The notes under the pieces were generated by a model that did no database searches, was not told the DNA's origin, and was given only the letters and a program-made list of their open reading frames with translations. From the NCBI GenBank assembly GCA_945952105.1, contig CAMFGZ010000003.1, forward strand, positions 248,001 to 312,000: 64,000 bases of DNA, given 5' to 3'. The stretch is from an uncultured Rhodospirillaceae bacterium (GTDB lineage: Bacteria; Pseudomonadota; Alphaproteobacteria; Reyranellales; Reyranellaceae). Positions 33,580-42,107 of the stretch are shown here, piece by piece; within the stretch, counting starts at the first letter, position 1, and every line of letters starts with the position of its first letter. Position numbers and translations under genes: made by a program.

Positions 33580-34540
33580 GATGGCGCCCCAGCAGCGAAT
33601 CGATGCCGCCGCGTGCGTAGAGCGCGATCAGGACCAGCAGCGGGCCGAATACGATCATCCAGTATTCACCCCAACCCTTGTGCACGAGGTTGAGGATCGG
33701 CGGCAGCGATTCTTCGAGCACGAAGAAGGCGATCGTGCCGTAGAGCGGGCCGAACACCGTGCCCATGCCCCCCAGCACGACGATGACGATGAGATCGCCC
33801 GACTTCATCCAAGACATCATGGCGGGCGAGACATAGGCTCCCTCGTTGGCCAGCAGGATACCCGAGAGGCCGCCCAGCGCGCCGGCGATGGTGAAGGCGG
33901 CGAGCCTGTAGCGGAACACCGGGAAGCCGAGCGCCGTCATGCGCAGTTCGTTGGACTTCGCGCCGCGGATCACCAGGCCGAAGCGGGAGTTGGCGTAACG
34001 GCTGCAGAACCACAGGCTGGCGCAGAGCAGCGCGAGGCAGAGCCAGTAGAAGCTCGCCTTGTCGCGCAGGTCGATCAGGCCGGGGAAGCGGCTGCGGCTG
34101 ATGTTGAGCCCGTCGTCGCCGCCATAGGCCTCGAGGCCGCTGCCCACGTAGTAGACGAGCTGGGCAAAGGCGAGCGTGATCATGATGAAGTAGAGGCCGC
34201 GCGTGCGGAGCGACAGCGCGCCGATCAGCGCGGCCCACGCCGTCGCCGCGAGCAGCGCGATGGGCCACTGGATCCAGCCGCTGGAAACGCCATGCGCCGA
34301 CAGGATGCCGACCGCATAGCCGCCGATGCCGAAGAACATCGCATGGCCGAAGCTCACCATCCCGCCATAGCCCAGGATCATGTTGAGGCTGACCGCTGCG
34401 ATCGACCAGATGACGATGCGTGTGCCGATCGACAGGAGGTAGCGCTGGTCAAAGGCCTGGGTGAGCAGCGGCAGGGCCGCCAGCACCAGCAGGACCAGCG
34501 CCGTCGCGATCCCGCGCGGCGTGCGAAGGGCAGCCATCAT
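33572..34540 (-). CDS. livM: ABC transporter permease, LivM-like
   Basis: A 322-residue permease with about nine helices. GYGGMVSFGHAMFFGIGGYAVG and the loop around GAKSNELRMTALGFPVFRYRLAAFTIAGALGGLSGILLA are LivM signatures. The ATG at 34540 overlaps the LivH stop by 4 nt (ATGA) and is preferred over an upstream in-frame start at 34573. Confidence 0.92.
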   Translation of the reverse strand: MMAALRTPRGIATALVLLVLAALPLLTQAFDQRYLLSIGTRIVIWSIAAVSLNMILGYGGMVSFGHAMFFGIGGYAVGILSAHGVSSGWIQWPIALLAATAWAALIGALSLRTRGLYFIMITLAFAQLVYYVGSGLEAYGGDDGLNISRSRFPGLIDLRDKASFYWLCLALLCASLWFCSRYANSRFGLVIRGAKSNELRMTALGFPVFRYRLAAFTIAGALGGLSGILLANEGAYVSPAMMSWMKSGDLIVIVVLGGMGTVFGPLYGTIAFFVLEESLPPILNLVHKGWGEYWMIVFGPLLVLIALYARGGIDSLLGRHHD

Positions 34541-35451
34541 GTGCGCTGGCCGAACAGGCCGGTCGGCCGCCACACCAGCACGGCGGCCATCAGCACGTAG
34601 ACCAGGACCTGCGAGATGGCGGGCGCGGCGCTCGAGGCGGCGCTGGAGCTCATGAAGGTCTTGAGCAGGTCGGGCAGGAAGGCGCGGCCCACGATGTCGA
34701 TCTGGCCCACGATCATGGCGGCGATGAAGGCGCCCTTGATCGAGCCGATGCCACCGATGACGATGATGACAAGGGCGAGGATCAGGATGTCGTCGCCCAT
34801 GCCGATGCGCACCGAGGCGATGGGCGCGGCCATCAGGCCGGCGAGGCCTGCGAACACCGCGCCCAGGCCGAACACCAGGGTGAACAGCAGCTCGATGTTG
34901 ACGCCGAGCGCGCCGATCATGCGGCGGTTGGAGGCGCCGGCGCGGATCAGCATGCCGAGCCGCGTGCGCGCCACCAGCCAGGCCAGGAGGATCGCCACGA
35001 CCGCGCCGACCACGATGATGGCGAAGCGGTAGGCGGGGTAGGGCACGCCCGGCAGGATCTCGATGGTACGGTTCAGGAAGCCCGGCACCGCGATGCTCTT
35101 GCCGCCGGGACCCCAGAGCGCGCGCACCAGCTCGTTGAAGAACAGGATCAGGCCGAAGGTCGCCAGCACCTGGGTGAGATGGTCGCGCGCGTAGAGGCGC
35201 CGGATCACCACGGCCTCGACGATCACGCCCAGCAGGAAGGTCGCGGGCAGCGCCAGCAAGGCACCCAGCACGAAGGAATCGGTGACGCCGATCAACGTCC
35301 AGGCGATGTAGGCGCCCATCATGTAGAGCGAGCCGTGCGCCAGGTTGACCAGGTCCATGATGCCCAGGGTCAGGGTCAGGCCGGCGGCGAGCAGGAACAT
35401 CAGCAGGCCGAGCTGCACGCCGTTCAGCACCTGGAGCAGCAGGTATTCCAT
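34537..35451 (-). CDS. livH: ABC transporter permease, LivH-like
   Basis: A 304-residue permease. The N-terminal QVLNGVQLGLLMFLLAAGLTLTLGIMDLVNLAHGSLYMMGAY is a classic LivH start, and the region SNRRMIGALGVNIELLFTLVFGLGAVFAGLAG matches the cytoplasmic coupling loop. It lies 89 nt after the LivK gene stop, a gap that may hold a processing hairpin, and overlaps LivM by 4 nt. Confidence 0.93.
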   Translation of the reverse strand: MEYLLLQVLNGVQLGLLMFLLAAGLTLTLGIMDLVNLAHGSLYMMGAYIAWTLIGVTDSFVLGALLALPATFLLGVIVEAVVIRRLYARDHLTQVLATFGLILFFNELVRALWGPGGKSIAVPGFLNRTIEILPGVPYPAYRFAIIVVGAVVAILLAWLVARTRLGMLIRAGASNRRMIGALGVNIELLFTLVFGLGAVFAGLAGLMAAPIASVRIGMGDDILILALVIIVIGGIGSIKGAFIAAMIVGQIDIVGRAFLPDLLKTFMSSSAASSAAPAISQVLVYVLMAAVLVWRPTGLFGQRT

Positions 35452-35540
35452 TTGGCCCGTTACGCTCTCTCTCTTCTCACGCTCTCAAACAAAACGGGAG
35501 CGCGTCGCCGCGCTCCCGTCGATTGTCTCGACGACGAACT

Positions 35541-36719
35541 TCACTTCATAGGGCACTTTTCGGCGAAGGGATCGACCGCGTTCTTCACGGCGGTGGCAAT
35601 GGTCTTCACCGTCATCATGCCCTGCGGATCCTTGACCGCTTCCTGGATGTAGAAGTTCTCGATCGGGAAGTTGTTGTTGCCGAACTTGAAGTCGCCTCGG
35701 ACCGACTTGAAGTTCGCCTTCTTCATCTCGGCGCGGACCTTGTCCTTGTTCGACAGGTCGCCCTTCAGCGCCTCGGCGGCCGAGGCCATCAGCATGATCG
35801 CGTCGTAGCTCTGCGCACCGTAGTAGGACGGGTAGACGCCGTGCTTCTTCTTGAAGTCCTCGACGTACTTCTTGTTGGCCTCGTTCGGCAGGTCGTTGAC
35901 CCATTCCTGCGCGCCCAGGGTGCCGATGGCGAGATCGCCCTGCTGCGGCAGGGTGATCGCGTCGATCGAGAACACCTGGTAGAGCGGCACGGTCTTGTTG
36001 AGGCCCGACTGCGCCCACTGCTTCACGAACTGAACGCCGTGCGCGCCGGGGTAGAAGATGAAGATGCCGTCGGGCTTGGCGGCGGCGATCTTGGTCAGCT
36101 CGGCCGAGAAGTCGAGCTGGTCGGGCCACTTGGTGAAGTCCTCGCTGACGATCTTGCCCTTGTAGGTGCGCTTCACGCCCGCGAGCATGTCCTTGCCGGC
36201 GGCATAGTTGGGGCCAACGAGATAGAGGCTCTTCACGCCCTTGGTGTTGAGATACTCGCCCATCGCCATCGGCGTCTGGTCGTTCTGCCACGAGGTCGAG
36301 AAGAAGTTCTTGTTGCAGAGCTCGCCCGCGATCTGCGACGGGCCGGCATTCGCCGAGATCATGATCGTGTCGCCTTCGTCGGCGACCGCCTTCAGCGAGG
36401 CCAGCAGCACGTTCGACCAGATGTAGCCGGCGATGAAGTTAACCTTGTCCTGCTGGACGAGCTTCTCGGAGCGCGCCTTGCCGACGTCGGGCTTGAACTG
36501 GTCGTCCTCGTAGATGATCTCGAAGGGCTTGCCGCCCATCTTGCCGCCGAGATGCTCCTTGGCCAGCTCGACCGACCGGCGCATGTCCTCGCCGATCGCG
36601 GCCTGCGGACCCGAAAACGTGCTGACGAAGCCGATCTTGATCGGGCTCTGTGCCGCCGCCGGCAGGCTGAGCGCAGCCACGGCCGCAATCGTTGCGGTCC
36701 CAAACAATTTGTTCTTCAT
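35541..36719 (-). CDS. Branched-chain-amino-acid-type ABC substrate-binding protein, LivK family
   Basis: A 392-residue periplasmic receptor. The signal peptide ends near residue 23 (SLPAAA before QSPIKIGFVSTFSGPQAAIGEDMRR). YEDDQFKPDVGKARSEKLVQQDKVNFIAGYIWSNVLLA is a type I periplasmic-binding-protein pattern. The benzoate-CoA-ligase-family gene lies directly upstream on the same strand, so the likely ligand is an aromatic acid rather than leucine; that is inference from context. GGGAG precedes the ATG. Confidence 0.9.
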   Translation of the reverse strand: MKNKLFGTATIAAVAALSLPAAAQSPIKIGFVSTFSGPQAAIGEDMRRSVELAKEHLGGKMGGKPFEIIYEDDQFKPDVGKARSEKLVQQDKVNFIAGYIWSNVLLASLKAVADEGDTIMISANAGPSQIAGELCNKNFFSTSWQNDQTPMAMGEYLNTKGVKSLYLVGPNYAAGKDMLAGVKRTYKGKIVSEDFTKWPDQLDFSAELTKIAAAKPDGIFIFYPGAHGVQFVKQWAQSGLNKTVPLYQVFSIDAITLPQQGDLAIGTLGAQEWVNDLPNEANKKYVEDFKKKHGVYPSYYGAQSYDAIMLMASAAEALKGDLSNKDKVRAEMKKANFKSVRGDFKFGNNNFPIENFYIQEAVKDPQGMMTVKTIATAVKNAVDPFAEKCPMK

Positions 36720-36815
36720 GAGCCCACGCTCCCTGTTTCCCTTGTTCGTATAAAAGCTGAAAAAACAGGCTCCAACAACGGCATATTGGGTGCGACGCCT
36801 GTCGCCGGCCTTCCT

Positions 36816-38375
36816 TCAGCCCCGCAGCTTGAACCGCTGGATCTTGCCTGTGGCGGTCTTGGGCAACTCAGGGACGTATTCGATCCACCGCGGGTACTTG
36901 TAGGGCGCGAGCGTCCGCTTGCAGTGGGCCATCAGGGCGTCGGTGAGGCCGGCGCCTGCCTCGCCCGGCTGCTTCAGGACGACGATCGCCTTGGGCTTGA
37001 TCAGCGACTGCTCGTCGGCCTGGCCGATCACCGCCGCCTCGAGAACGGCCGGGTGGCCGACCAGGCAGTTCTCGATTTCGACGGGGGAGCACCAGATGCC
37101 GCCGACCTTCAGCATGTCGTCGCTGCGGCCCTCGTAGATGAAGTAGCCGTCATCGTCCTCGCGGTAGGTGTCGCCGGTGTTGAGCCAGCCGTTCACCATC
37201 GTCTCCGCCGTCTTCTCGGGCTTGTTCCAGTAATACCTGGCGGCAGACTCCGCCTTGATCCACAAACGCCCGCTTTCGCCTTTCGCGACGGGATCGCCGT
37301 TCTCGTCCAGGATGCGGACTTCATAGCCCGGTACGGGCTTGCCGCTGGTGCCGGGACGATAGTCGTCGAGCCGGTTGCCGATGAAGATGTGCAACGCCTC
37401 GGTCGAGCCTATTCCGTCGAGGATGGTCGTGCCGGTCAGTTCCTTCCAGCGGCGGAACATGTCGCCGGGCAGCGCCTCGCCGGCCGAAACGCAGGCGCGC
37501 AGAGACGAGAGATCGCGCTTCTGCGTCTCCAGCGCCGCGAGCTGGGCGGCGTAGAGGGTGGGCACGCCGTAATAGATCGTCGGCTTGAACGTCTCGATGT
37601 TCGAGAAGGTCGTGTCGGGTGTCGGTCGCCGATCGTCGAGGACGGCGGTGCCGCCGACCCACAGCGGGAAGGTCATGCCGTTTCCCAGCCCGTAGGCGAA
37701 GAAGAGCTTGGCGGCGGAGTAGCTTACATCGGTCTCGCCGATCCCGAGCACGCGCACACCATAGAGTTCGCTGGTCACGACCATGTCGCGCTGCGCGTGC
37801 ACCGCGCCCTTGGGGCGGCCGGTCGAGCCCGACGAGTAGAGCCAGAAACAGTCATCCTCCGGCGCCGACAGCCTCGGCTCGAGAGCAGGAGACGCTTTCG
37901 CCATCTCGGCCAGGAAGGAATCGACTTCCATGGCCTGCGGGGCCCTGATGCCAAGTTGGTTCAGGGCGGGCCCGATTTCGCCCGCGAACTCGGAGGAATA
38001 GACGACGAGCCCACAACCGGAATCGTCGATCATGTAGGCATAATCCGGTGCACGCAGCAGCGTGTTCGGCGGCACGGGCACGATGCCTGCCTTGATGGCT
38101 CCCCAGAAGAGATAGAAGAAGGCCGGGCAGTCCTTCACCACCATCAGCAGCCGGTCGCCGGGCTTCAGCCCGCTGGCCAGCAGCGCGTTGCCCGACCGGT
38201 TCACCCGTTCGGCCAGTTCGGCGTAGCTCACCGTTTCCCGAGAGGTCCGGATCGCCGCTTTCGTACCGCGACCTTCTCCGGCGTGCCGGTCGATGAAGGG
38301 GACGGCCACGTTGAACCGGGCCGGCAACTCGACCGAATGGGCCGTGGAGAAGGAGATGCCTGACGGAAGCGCCAT
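36816..38375 (-). CDS. Benzoate-CoA ligase-family acyl-CoA synthetase
   Basis: A 519-residue adenylate-forming ligase. The ATP motif YSSGSTGRPKG is near residue 180, GEALPGDMFRRWKELTG and YRPGTSGKPVPGYEVRILDENG lie in the core, and the hinge/lid reads GWLNTGDTYREDDDGYFIYEGRSDDMLKVGG. The catalytic Lys is in LPKTATGKIQRFKL near the C-terminus. The N-terminus FNVAVPFIDRHAGEGRGTKAAIR is typical of benzoate-CoA ligases. It activates an aromatic carboxylate with CoA and ATP. The start is taken at ATG 38375, where conservation begins; the open frame continues upstream into the divergent gene region. Confidence 0.88.
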   Translation of the reverse strand: MALPSGISFSTAHSVELPARFNVAVPFIDRHAGEGRGTKAAIRTSRETVSYAELAERVNRSGNALLASGLKPGDRLLMVVKDCPAFFYLFWGAIKAGIVPVPPNTLLRAPDYAYMIDDSGCGLVVYSSEFAGEIGPALNQLGIRAPQAMEVDSFLAEMAKASPALEPRLSAPEDDCFWLYSSGSTGRPKGAVHAQRDMVVTSELYGVRVLGIGETDVSYSAAKLFFAYGLGNGMTFPLWVGGTAVLDDRRPTPDTTFSNIETFKPTIYYGVPTLYAAQLAALETQKRDLSSLRACVSAGEALPGDMFRRWKELTGTTILDGIGSTEALHIFIGNRLDDYRPGTSGKPVPGYEVRILDENGDPVAKGESGRLWIKAESAARYYWNKPEKTAETMVNGWLNTGDTYREDDDGYFIYEGRSDDMLKVGGIWCSPVEIENCLVGHPAVLEAAVIGQADEQSLIKPKAIVVLKQPGEAGAGLTDALMAHCKRTLAPYKYPRWIEYVPELPKTATGKIQRFKLRG

Positions 38376-38486
38376 TTGCAGCCTGAGGGGGTTGATCCGG
38401 CTCCATCGATACTGACTGACCGGTCGACTCGCAACGTCACCCGCCCCTTCAGCGTTAGGCGTGTCGAATCCCAGGGGCCGACGTCC

Positions 38487-38948
38487 ATGAACCAAGGCAT
38501 CGTTTTCGCAATCTCCACCACCGTTCTGCTGGCCACTGTGGCCGCCGCCCATATCGCCGCGCCGTTACCCGACGGCACGCAACGTGGTTCCGCCAAGGCG
38601 GCCACCGGGACCATTCAGCCGGTACAGACCTCCACCGGTCAGCTCCCGTCCGCGAAACCGGTCCTCGTCGAGACGAGGCAGGCCCCGGTCCCGATCCTCG
38701 TGCGTGAGCGGCCCCCCGTCGTCCTGCCGGCCGTCGAAACCGCCTCCGCCACGGCTCCGCTGCCGCCCACGCCGATGGCGGACCCCGAGGGCAACAGTTT
38801 TGCAAAAGGCGCGATCGAAGCGGACGGCTACAAGTTCGTTAAGAACATTACGCCCGGACCGGATGGGACATGGCGCGCGCGCGCCCTGCGCGGAAAGACC
38901 GAAGTCGTTCTCACGGTCGATCGGGAAGGCCGCGTTTCGGCCGAGTAA
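38487..38948 (+). CDS. Hypothetical exported protein with proline-rich linker
   Basis: A 153-residue protein I do not recognise. The N-terminal hydrophobic stretch (IVFAISTTVLLATVAAAHIAA) looks like a signal peptide or anchor. Residues about 40-100 are rich in Pro, Ala and Val, without domain signatures. The C-terminal 45 residues (DGYKFVKNITPGPDGTWRARALRGKTEVVLTVDREGRV) resemble the small beta-strand-rich PepSY-like repeats that end many exported hypothetical proteins. The start at 38487 is the first ATG after the bcl promoter region; it is divergent from the ligase gene. Confidence 0.6.
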   Translation: MNQGIVFAISTTVLLATVAAAHIAAPLPDGTQRGSAKAATGTIQPVQTSTGQLPSAKPVLVETRQAPVPILVRERPPVVLPAVETASATAPLPPTPMADPEGNSFAKGAIEADGYKFVKNITPGPDGTWRARALRGKTEVVLTVDREGRVSAE

Positions 38949-39094
38949 CGAGACTGGCGGCTGGGCGGCCCTAAATCGGGGGAAAAGGGAAAGTGGATTT
39001 GGGGTGGGCGCCGTCGATTTTCCTGACCTTGATGATGGCATTCGGCTCTTTCCTGGTAGTGCTGCCGTTTCTCTGAATTTCTCGGAACTTATTG

Positions 39095-39160
39095 CTGGGG
39101 GCTGCGTTGTTCGGGTGCAGCCTTTGGCGGTTCGAGTAACCGTCCCTCTCCCCCGAGGGG
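39095..39160 (+). ncRNA. Candidate structured RNA segment (unnamed)
   Basis: Several stems can be drawn: GCTGC (39101-39105) with GCAGC (39117-39121), and CGGTT (39128-39132) with AACCG (39138-39142). GGGG at 39097-39100 can pair with CCCC at 39150-39154. That last pairing competes with CCCTC (39144-39148) and GAGGG (39155-39159). A terminator-like hairpin follows at 39168. This could be a small RNA or the 3' end of the preceding transcript. I do not recognise a known family. Confidence 0.3.
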
Positions 39161-39167
39161 CTGCAGG

Positions 39168-39198
39168 AGCCCGTCCTGGCAAACCCAGGGCGGGCTTT
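39168..39198 (+). terminator. Terminator-like hairpin, plus strand
   Basis: AGCCCGTCCTGG pairs with CCAGGGCGGGCT (one G-U) around the loop CAAAC, followed by TT then CC. The short U-run makes it weaker than the next hairpin. It would end the transcript of the hypothetical exported protein or of a small RNA. Confidence 0.55.
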
Positions 39199-39223
39199 CC
39201 ATTTCGCGCCCAACTGCACGTAA

Positions 39224-39253
39224 AAACGCCCGCCGGTAATTCGGCGGGCGTTT
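39224..39253. terminator. Perfect bidirectional terminator hairpin
   Basis: AAACGCCCGCCG and CGGCGGGCGTTT form a perfect 12-bp stem around a 6-nt loop. On the minus strand the flanking A-run becomes a U-tract, so it best serves the OmpA-domain gene whose stop is 21 nt away; on the plus strand GTTTG gives a short U-run. Confidence 0.85.
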
Positions 39254-39274
39254 GTCATTCGGTTCGATGGATGG

Positions 39275-39643
39275 CTAAAATTTGATATCCACCCGCCGTT
39301 CGGTCGGATCCGCGACTCCGTCGCCGACCTTCACGAGCGGTTTGGTGGGCGTCGGCCGGACCGTGATCGCTTCCGCAGGCGCGCCCTGGCGGACGAGTTC
39401 CTGCTTCACGGCGTTGGCATGGTCCACCCGACCCTCGATCCGGATCGGCGCCGACTTGGCGGCATCCGCCGCATTTCGGATTGTCTCCATGGCGGACGAA
39501 GGAACGCGTGTATCGCCCTTGTCCATGAACACCATGTGATCGGACACCGGTGTGTTCGGCACGGAGGCGAGTTCCTGACTCATCGCTGTCACGGGAGCCA
39601 ATGCCAAACCGGCGAGGATGAATGCAGAGCTGAGCTTTCGCAT
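39275..39643 (-). CDS. Small exported OmpA-domain-like protein
   Basis: A 122-residue protein. The signal peptide MRKLSSAFILAGLALAPVTAMS is followed by a short OmpA-C-like fold: MVFMDKGDTRVPSSAMETIRNAADAA, PIRIEGRVDHAN, and the terminal GVADPTERRVDIKF. The G-x-x-D step of the peptidoglycan-binding loop and the ERRV ending are recognisable, but the region is compact. It probably sits in the periplasm and may bind peptidoglycan. The ATG at 39643 is chosen because the signal peptide begins there; the longer frame upstream is not convincing. Confidence 0.68.
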   Translation of the reverse strand: MRKLSSAFILAGLALAPVTAMSQELASVPNTPVSDHMVFMDKGDTRVPSSAMETIRNAADAAKSAPIRIEGRVDHANAVKQELVRQGAPAEAITVRPTPTKPLVKVGDGVADPTERRVDIKF

Positions 39644-39874
39644 GTTTGTCTCCTTCCGTATGAGATTCAAACGCAAAAGACACAGTGGATGTTTCATGGA
39701 AATTGCGCGGAACCAACATTGGTCCGCCCCGTTAAAATCAGTTGCATCGGAATCGGGCGCTGCCCTTCCTCTCACAAAAAATTCAGCATCGATGCATTTG
39801 GTTTGCGCGGGTGCAATTTTGGAATTCGCGAAGTCTGCAGCTTCTTCGTTCGGAGAGATTTGCTAGGATGAGAC

Positions 39875-40126
39875 ATGGAGATACTCATCATCGTGGCCGT
39901 TTGTACTCTGGGCGGTGCCGCTTGGGGGTGGTGGCGAGCCACGAAAAACATCGAGAACCCTCCAGACAAGTACGATTTTCCAGGCGGCATGACGCGACGG
40001 GAGCATCTAAGCCTGCTCACCAAGAAGCATCGGCGCCGGCGCATTCCCTTCACGATCGGCACCGGCCTCGCTGCCGGGGCTGCTTCCTTCATTGCACTTC
40101 TCGCAATCGCTGTATTCAAGCGCTGA
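39875..40126 (+). CDS. Hypothetical small membrane protein
   Basis: An 83-residue protein I cannot assign. It has an N-terminal helix (EILIIVAVCTLGGAAWGWW), a charged middle (MTRREHLSLLTKKHRRRR) and a C-terminal helix (IGTGLAAGAASFIALLAIAVF), so both ends would be in the membrane with a basic cytoplasmic loop. AGGATGAG precedes the ATG. A 231-nt non-coding gap separates it from the divergent OmpA-domain gene. Confidence 0.55.
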   Translation: MEILIIVAVCTLGGAAWGWWRATKNIENPPDKYDFPGGMTRREHLSLLTKKHRRRRIPFTIGTGLAAGAASFIALLAIAVFKR

Positions 40127-40211
40127 GAATGCCCGGCGAGTGTCCGGCGGCTTGCCGTTTCGCGTGGTGTCGCGCACCATGTGCGGATCACAAGAAGCGA
40201 GAGGGCAGGCT

Positions 40212-40487
40212 ATGTCGGAGGAACGGAAGAAGGTATTCCAGCGCTTTCAGGAACGCCTCGCGCATCTCGAATCCGGCGCCTTGGCGGGGCCTGCGCACTG
40301 GCACATTTTCCACCTGCACAATGCGCTGAAGGCGCTTCCAGACGATCACGCGGCCGCGGACCTCCATCTCGACGAGTTCGACCGGGCCGAGGTGGCGAGA
40401 GAAATTCCCGAACTGGCCGTCGACAAGGCGCCGAGCGTCGCGGAAATTCGCAACCGGTTCGATATGCTGGCTGGCGGCACGCTCTAG
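40212..40487 (+). CDS. Hypothetical protein
   Basis: A 91-residue, probably soluble helical protein without a recognised family. It is rich in charged residues (SEERKKVFQRFQERLAHLE at the N-terminus) and contains HWHIFHLHNALKAL, an unusual His-rich stretch of the kind that could bind metal, though this is speculative. The ATG at 40212 is preceded by GGCAGG; longer upstream starts overlap the previous small membrane gene. It lies 80 nt before the TRAP operon. Confidence 0.5.
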   Translation: MSEERKKVFQRFQERLAHLESGALAGPAHWHIFHLHNALKALPDDHAAADLHLDEFDRAEVAREIPELAVDKAPSVAEIRNRFDMLAGGTL

Positions 40488-40567
40488 TCGACTCCTCGGC
40501 GGGGTCTTCAAGTTCTCCCTGCCTGTGGTAGCCTGTCTCCCATAAGAAAAGTCTCAGGGAGGCATCG

Positions 40568-41620
40568 ATGCCGATCAATCGTCGCAAGGTGTTTGCGTTA
40601 GCCGGCACTGCTCTTGCCGCGCCCGCGTTGCTGCGCGAAGGCTACGCGCAGGCCGCCGAGGTGAACCTCAAGCTGCACCATTTCCTGCCGGCCGCCTCGA
40701 ACATCCATCAGAAGTTCCTGACACCGCTGGTGCGGAAGATCGAGGCGGAGTCGAACGGCCGGATCAAGATCACGATCTTCCCGGCGATGCAGCTGGGAGG
40801 TGCGCCGCCGCAGCTTTACGATCAGGCGCGCGACGGCGTCGCCGACATCGTCTGGACGCTGCCGGGCAACACGCCAGGCCGCTTCCCCGCGAGCGAGGCG
40901 ATGGAACTGCCCTTCGTCGCCGACAAGCTCGGCATCGTGAATGCCAAGGCGTTCCAGGAGTATGCCGACACCTACCTCAAGGACGAATTCAAGGAGGTCC
41001 ATCTCATCTGCGCCTGGGCGCACGATGCGGGGCTGATCCACGCCAACAGGCAGGTGAAGACGATGGAGGACCTGAGGGGTCTGAAGTTGCGCTTCCCGAC
41101 GCGGCAGGCCGGCGAGGCGCTTAAGGCGCTGGGCGCCAGCCCGATCGGCATGCCGATCCCGCAGGTGCCCGAAAGTCTCGCACAAAAGGTCATCGACGGC
41201 TGCGTCGTGCCGTGGGAGGTCGTGCCCGCCATCAAGGTGCAGGAGCTGCTGAAGTACCATACCGGGATTCCCGGCTCCCCGACCCTCTACACCGCGACCT
41301 TCGTGCTGGCGATGAACAAGGGCAGCTACGACAAGGTGCCGGCCGACCTGAAGAAGGTGCTCGACGCCAACTCCGGCATGGCGGCCGCCGCCATGGCCGG
41401 CAAGACCTGGGACGACGCCGGCGCGGCGGTACTCGAGATGGTCTCCAAGCGCAGCGGCAACGTCATCAGCGAGATCTCGGTCGACGAGGCGGCGCGGTGG
41501 CGGAAGACGACGCAGCCGGTGATCGATGCGTGGATCGCGTCGGTCAAGGATCGCAACCTCGACGGCACCAAGCTGGTCGAGGCGGTGCGGACTCTGGTCC
41601 AGAAGTACAAGGTGTCCTGA
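40568..41620 (+). CDS. TRAP transporter solute-binding protein, DctP family
   Basis: A 350-residue periplasmic receptor with a Tat-like signal (NRRKVFALAGTALAAPALL). The mature part EVNLKLHHFLPAASNIHQKFLTPLVRKIEAESNGRIKITIFPAMQLGG is the DctP pattern, and the conserved Arg region LRGLKLRFPTRQAGEALKALGA would bind the substrate carboxylate. It heads a complete P-Q-M operon. The cargo is an organic acid, not further resolved. Confidence 0.92.
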   Translation: MPINRRKVFALAGTALAAPALLREGYAQAAEVNLKLHHFLPAASNIHQKFLTPLVRKIEAESNGRIKITIFPAMQLGGAPPQLYDQARDGVADIVWTLPGNTPGRFPASEAMELPFVADKLGIVNAKAFQEYADTYLKDEFKEVHLICAWAHDAGLIHANRQVKTMEDLRGLKLRFPTRQAGEALKALGASPIGMPIPQVPESLAQKVIDGCVVPWEVVPAIKVQELLKYHTGIPGSPTLYTATFVLAMNKGSYDKVPADLKKVLDANSGMAAAAMAGKTWDDAGAAVLEMVSKRSGNVISEISVDEAARWRKTTQPVIDAWIASVKDRNLDGTKLVEAVRTLVQKYKVS

Positions 41621-41627
41621 GCCCCGC

Positions 41628-42107
41628 ATGGGCTGGGTCCGAAGCGCAGAAAGGCTGGGGGCGGCGCTTGCGCTGGCAGGCGCTGCCTTGTCGCTGTTCA
41701 TCGCAGGGCTCGTGACGGTGAGCGTGGGCCTGCGCTGGGTGACCTCCAGCGGCCTGCCGGGCGACTTCGAGACAGTGCAGATGGCGGTCGCCCTCGCGAT
41801 CTTCTCCTTCCTGCCCTACACGCAGCTCCGCCGCGGAAACATGCTGGTCGACACGTTCACCATCCGGCTTCCGCCGCGTGCCGTGGTCGCGATCGACGCG
41901 TTCTGGGATATCGTCTATGCCGCCGCCGCCGCGCTGCTGGGCTGGCGGCTCGCCGTCGGGGCGACGGATGCCATCAGCTCGCAAACCACCACGATGGTTC
42001 TTGGCCTGCCGGTAGGGTGGGCGATCATGGCCTGCGCCGCTATGGCGAGCCTGCTCGCAGTGGCGTCGCTGGTCACCGCGGCCGGCCGCTTCGGGACCGA
42101 GTCGTGA
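41628..42107 (+). CDS. TRAP transporter small permease, DctQ family
   Basis: A 159-residue inner-membrane protein with four hydrophobic segments (the first being LGAALALAGAALSLFIAGLVTVSVGLRW). It is the small subunit linking receptor and large permease. The ATG at 41628 is 7 nt after the DctP stop; the stop overlaps the DctM GTG by 4 nt (GTGA). Confidence 0.85.
   Translation: MGWVRSAERLGAALALAGAALSLFIAGLVTVSVGLRWVTSSGLPGDFETVQMAVALAIFSFLPYTQLRRGNMLVDTFTIRLPPRAVVAIDAFWDIVYAAAAALLGWRLAVGATDAISSQTTTMVLGLPVGWAIMACAAMASLLAVASLVTAAGRFGTES

Larger units (their letters stand above)
38949..39274. other. Non-coding stretch with structured segment and two terminators
   Basis: This 326-nt gap between the hypothetical gene and the converging OmpA-domain gene holds no convincing gene. 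The only open frame across it (minus strand, 95 codons) has no recognisable features and overlaps both hairpins. The segment 39095-39160 can fold into linked hairpins, then a terminator-like hairpin is at 39168-39196 and a perfect terminator at 39224-39253. Confidence 0.5.

Noticed and set aside
35523..38363. 946-codon plus-strand frame
   Set aside because: Antisense of the CoA ligase and binding protein genes, both of which have clear motifs on the minus strand.
39126..39143. tRNA T-arm-like GGTTCGAG sequence
   Set aside because: The arm does not pair as a T-stem and no acceptor, D-arm or anticodon arm surrounds it.
38971..39258. 95-codon minus-strand open frame
   Set aside because: No recognisable features, overlaps both hairpins and the structured segment, and has no ribosome site.
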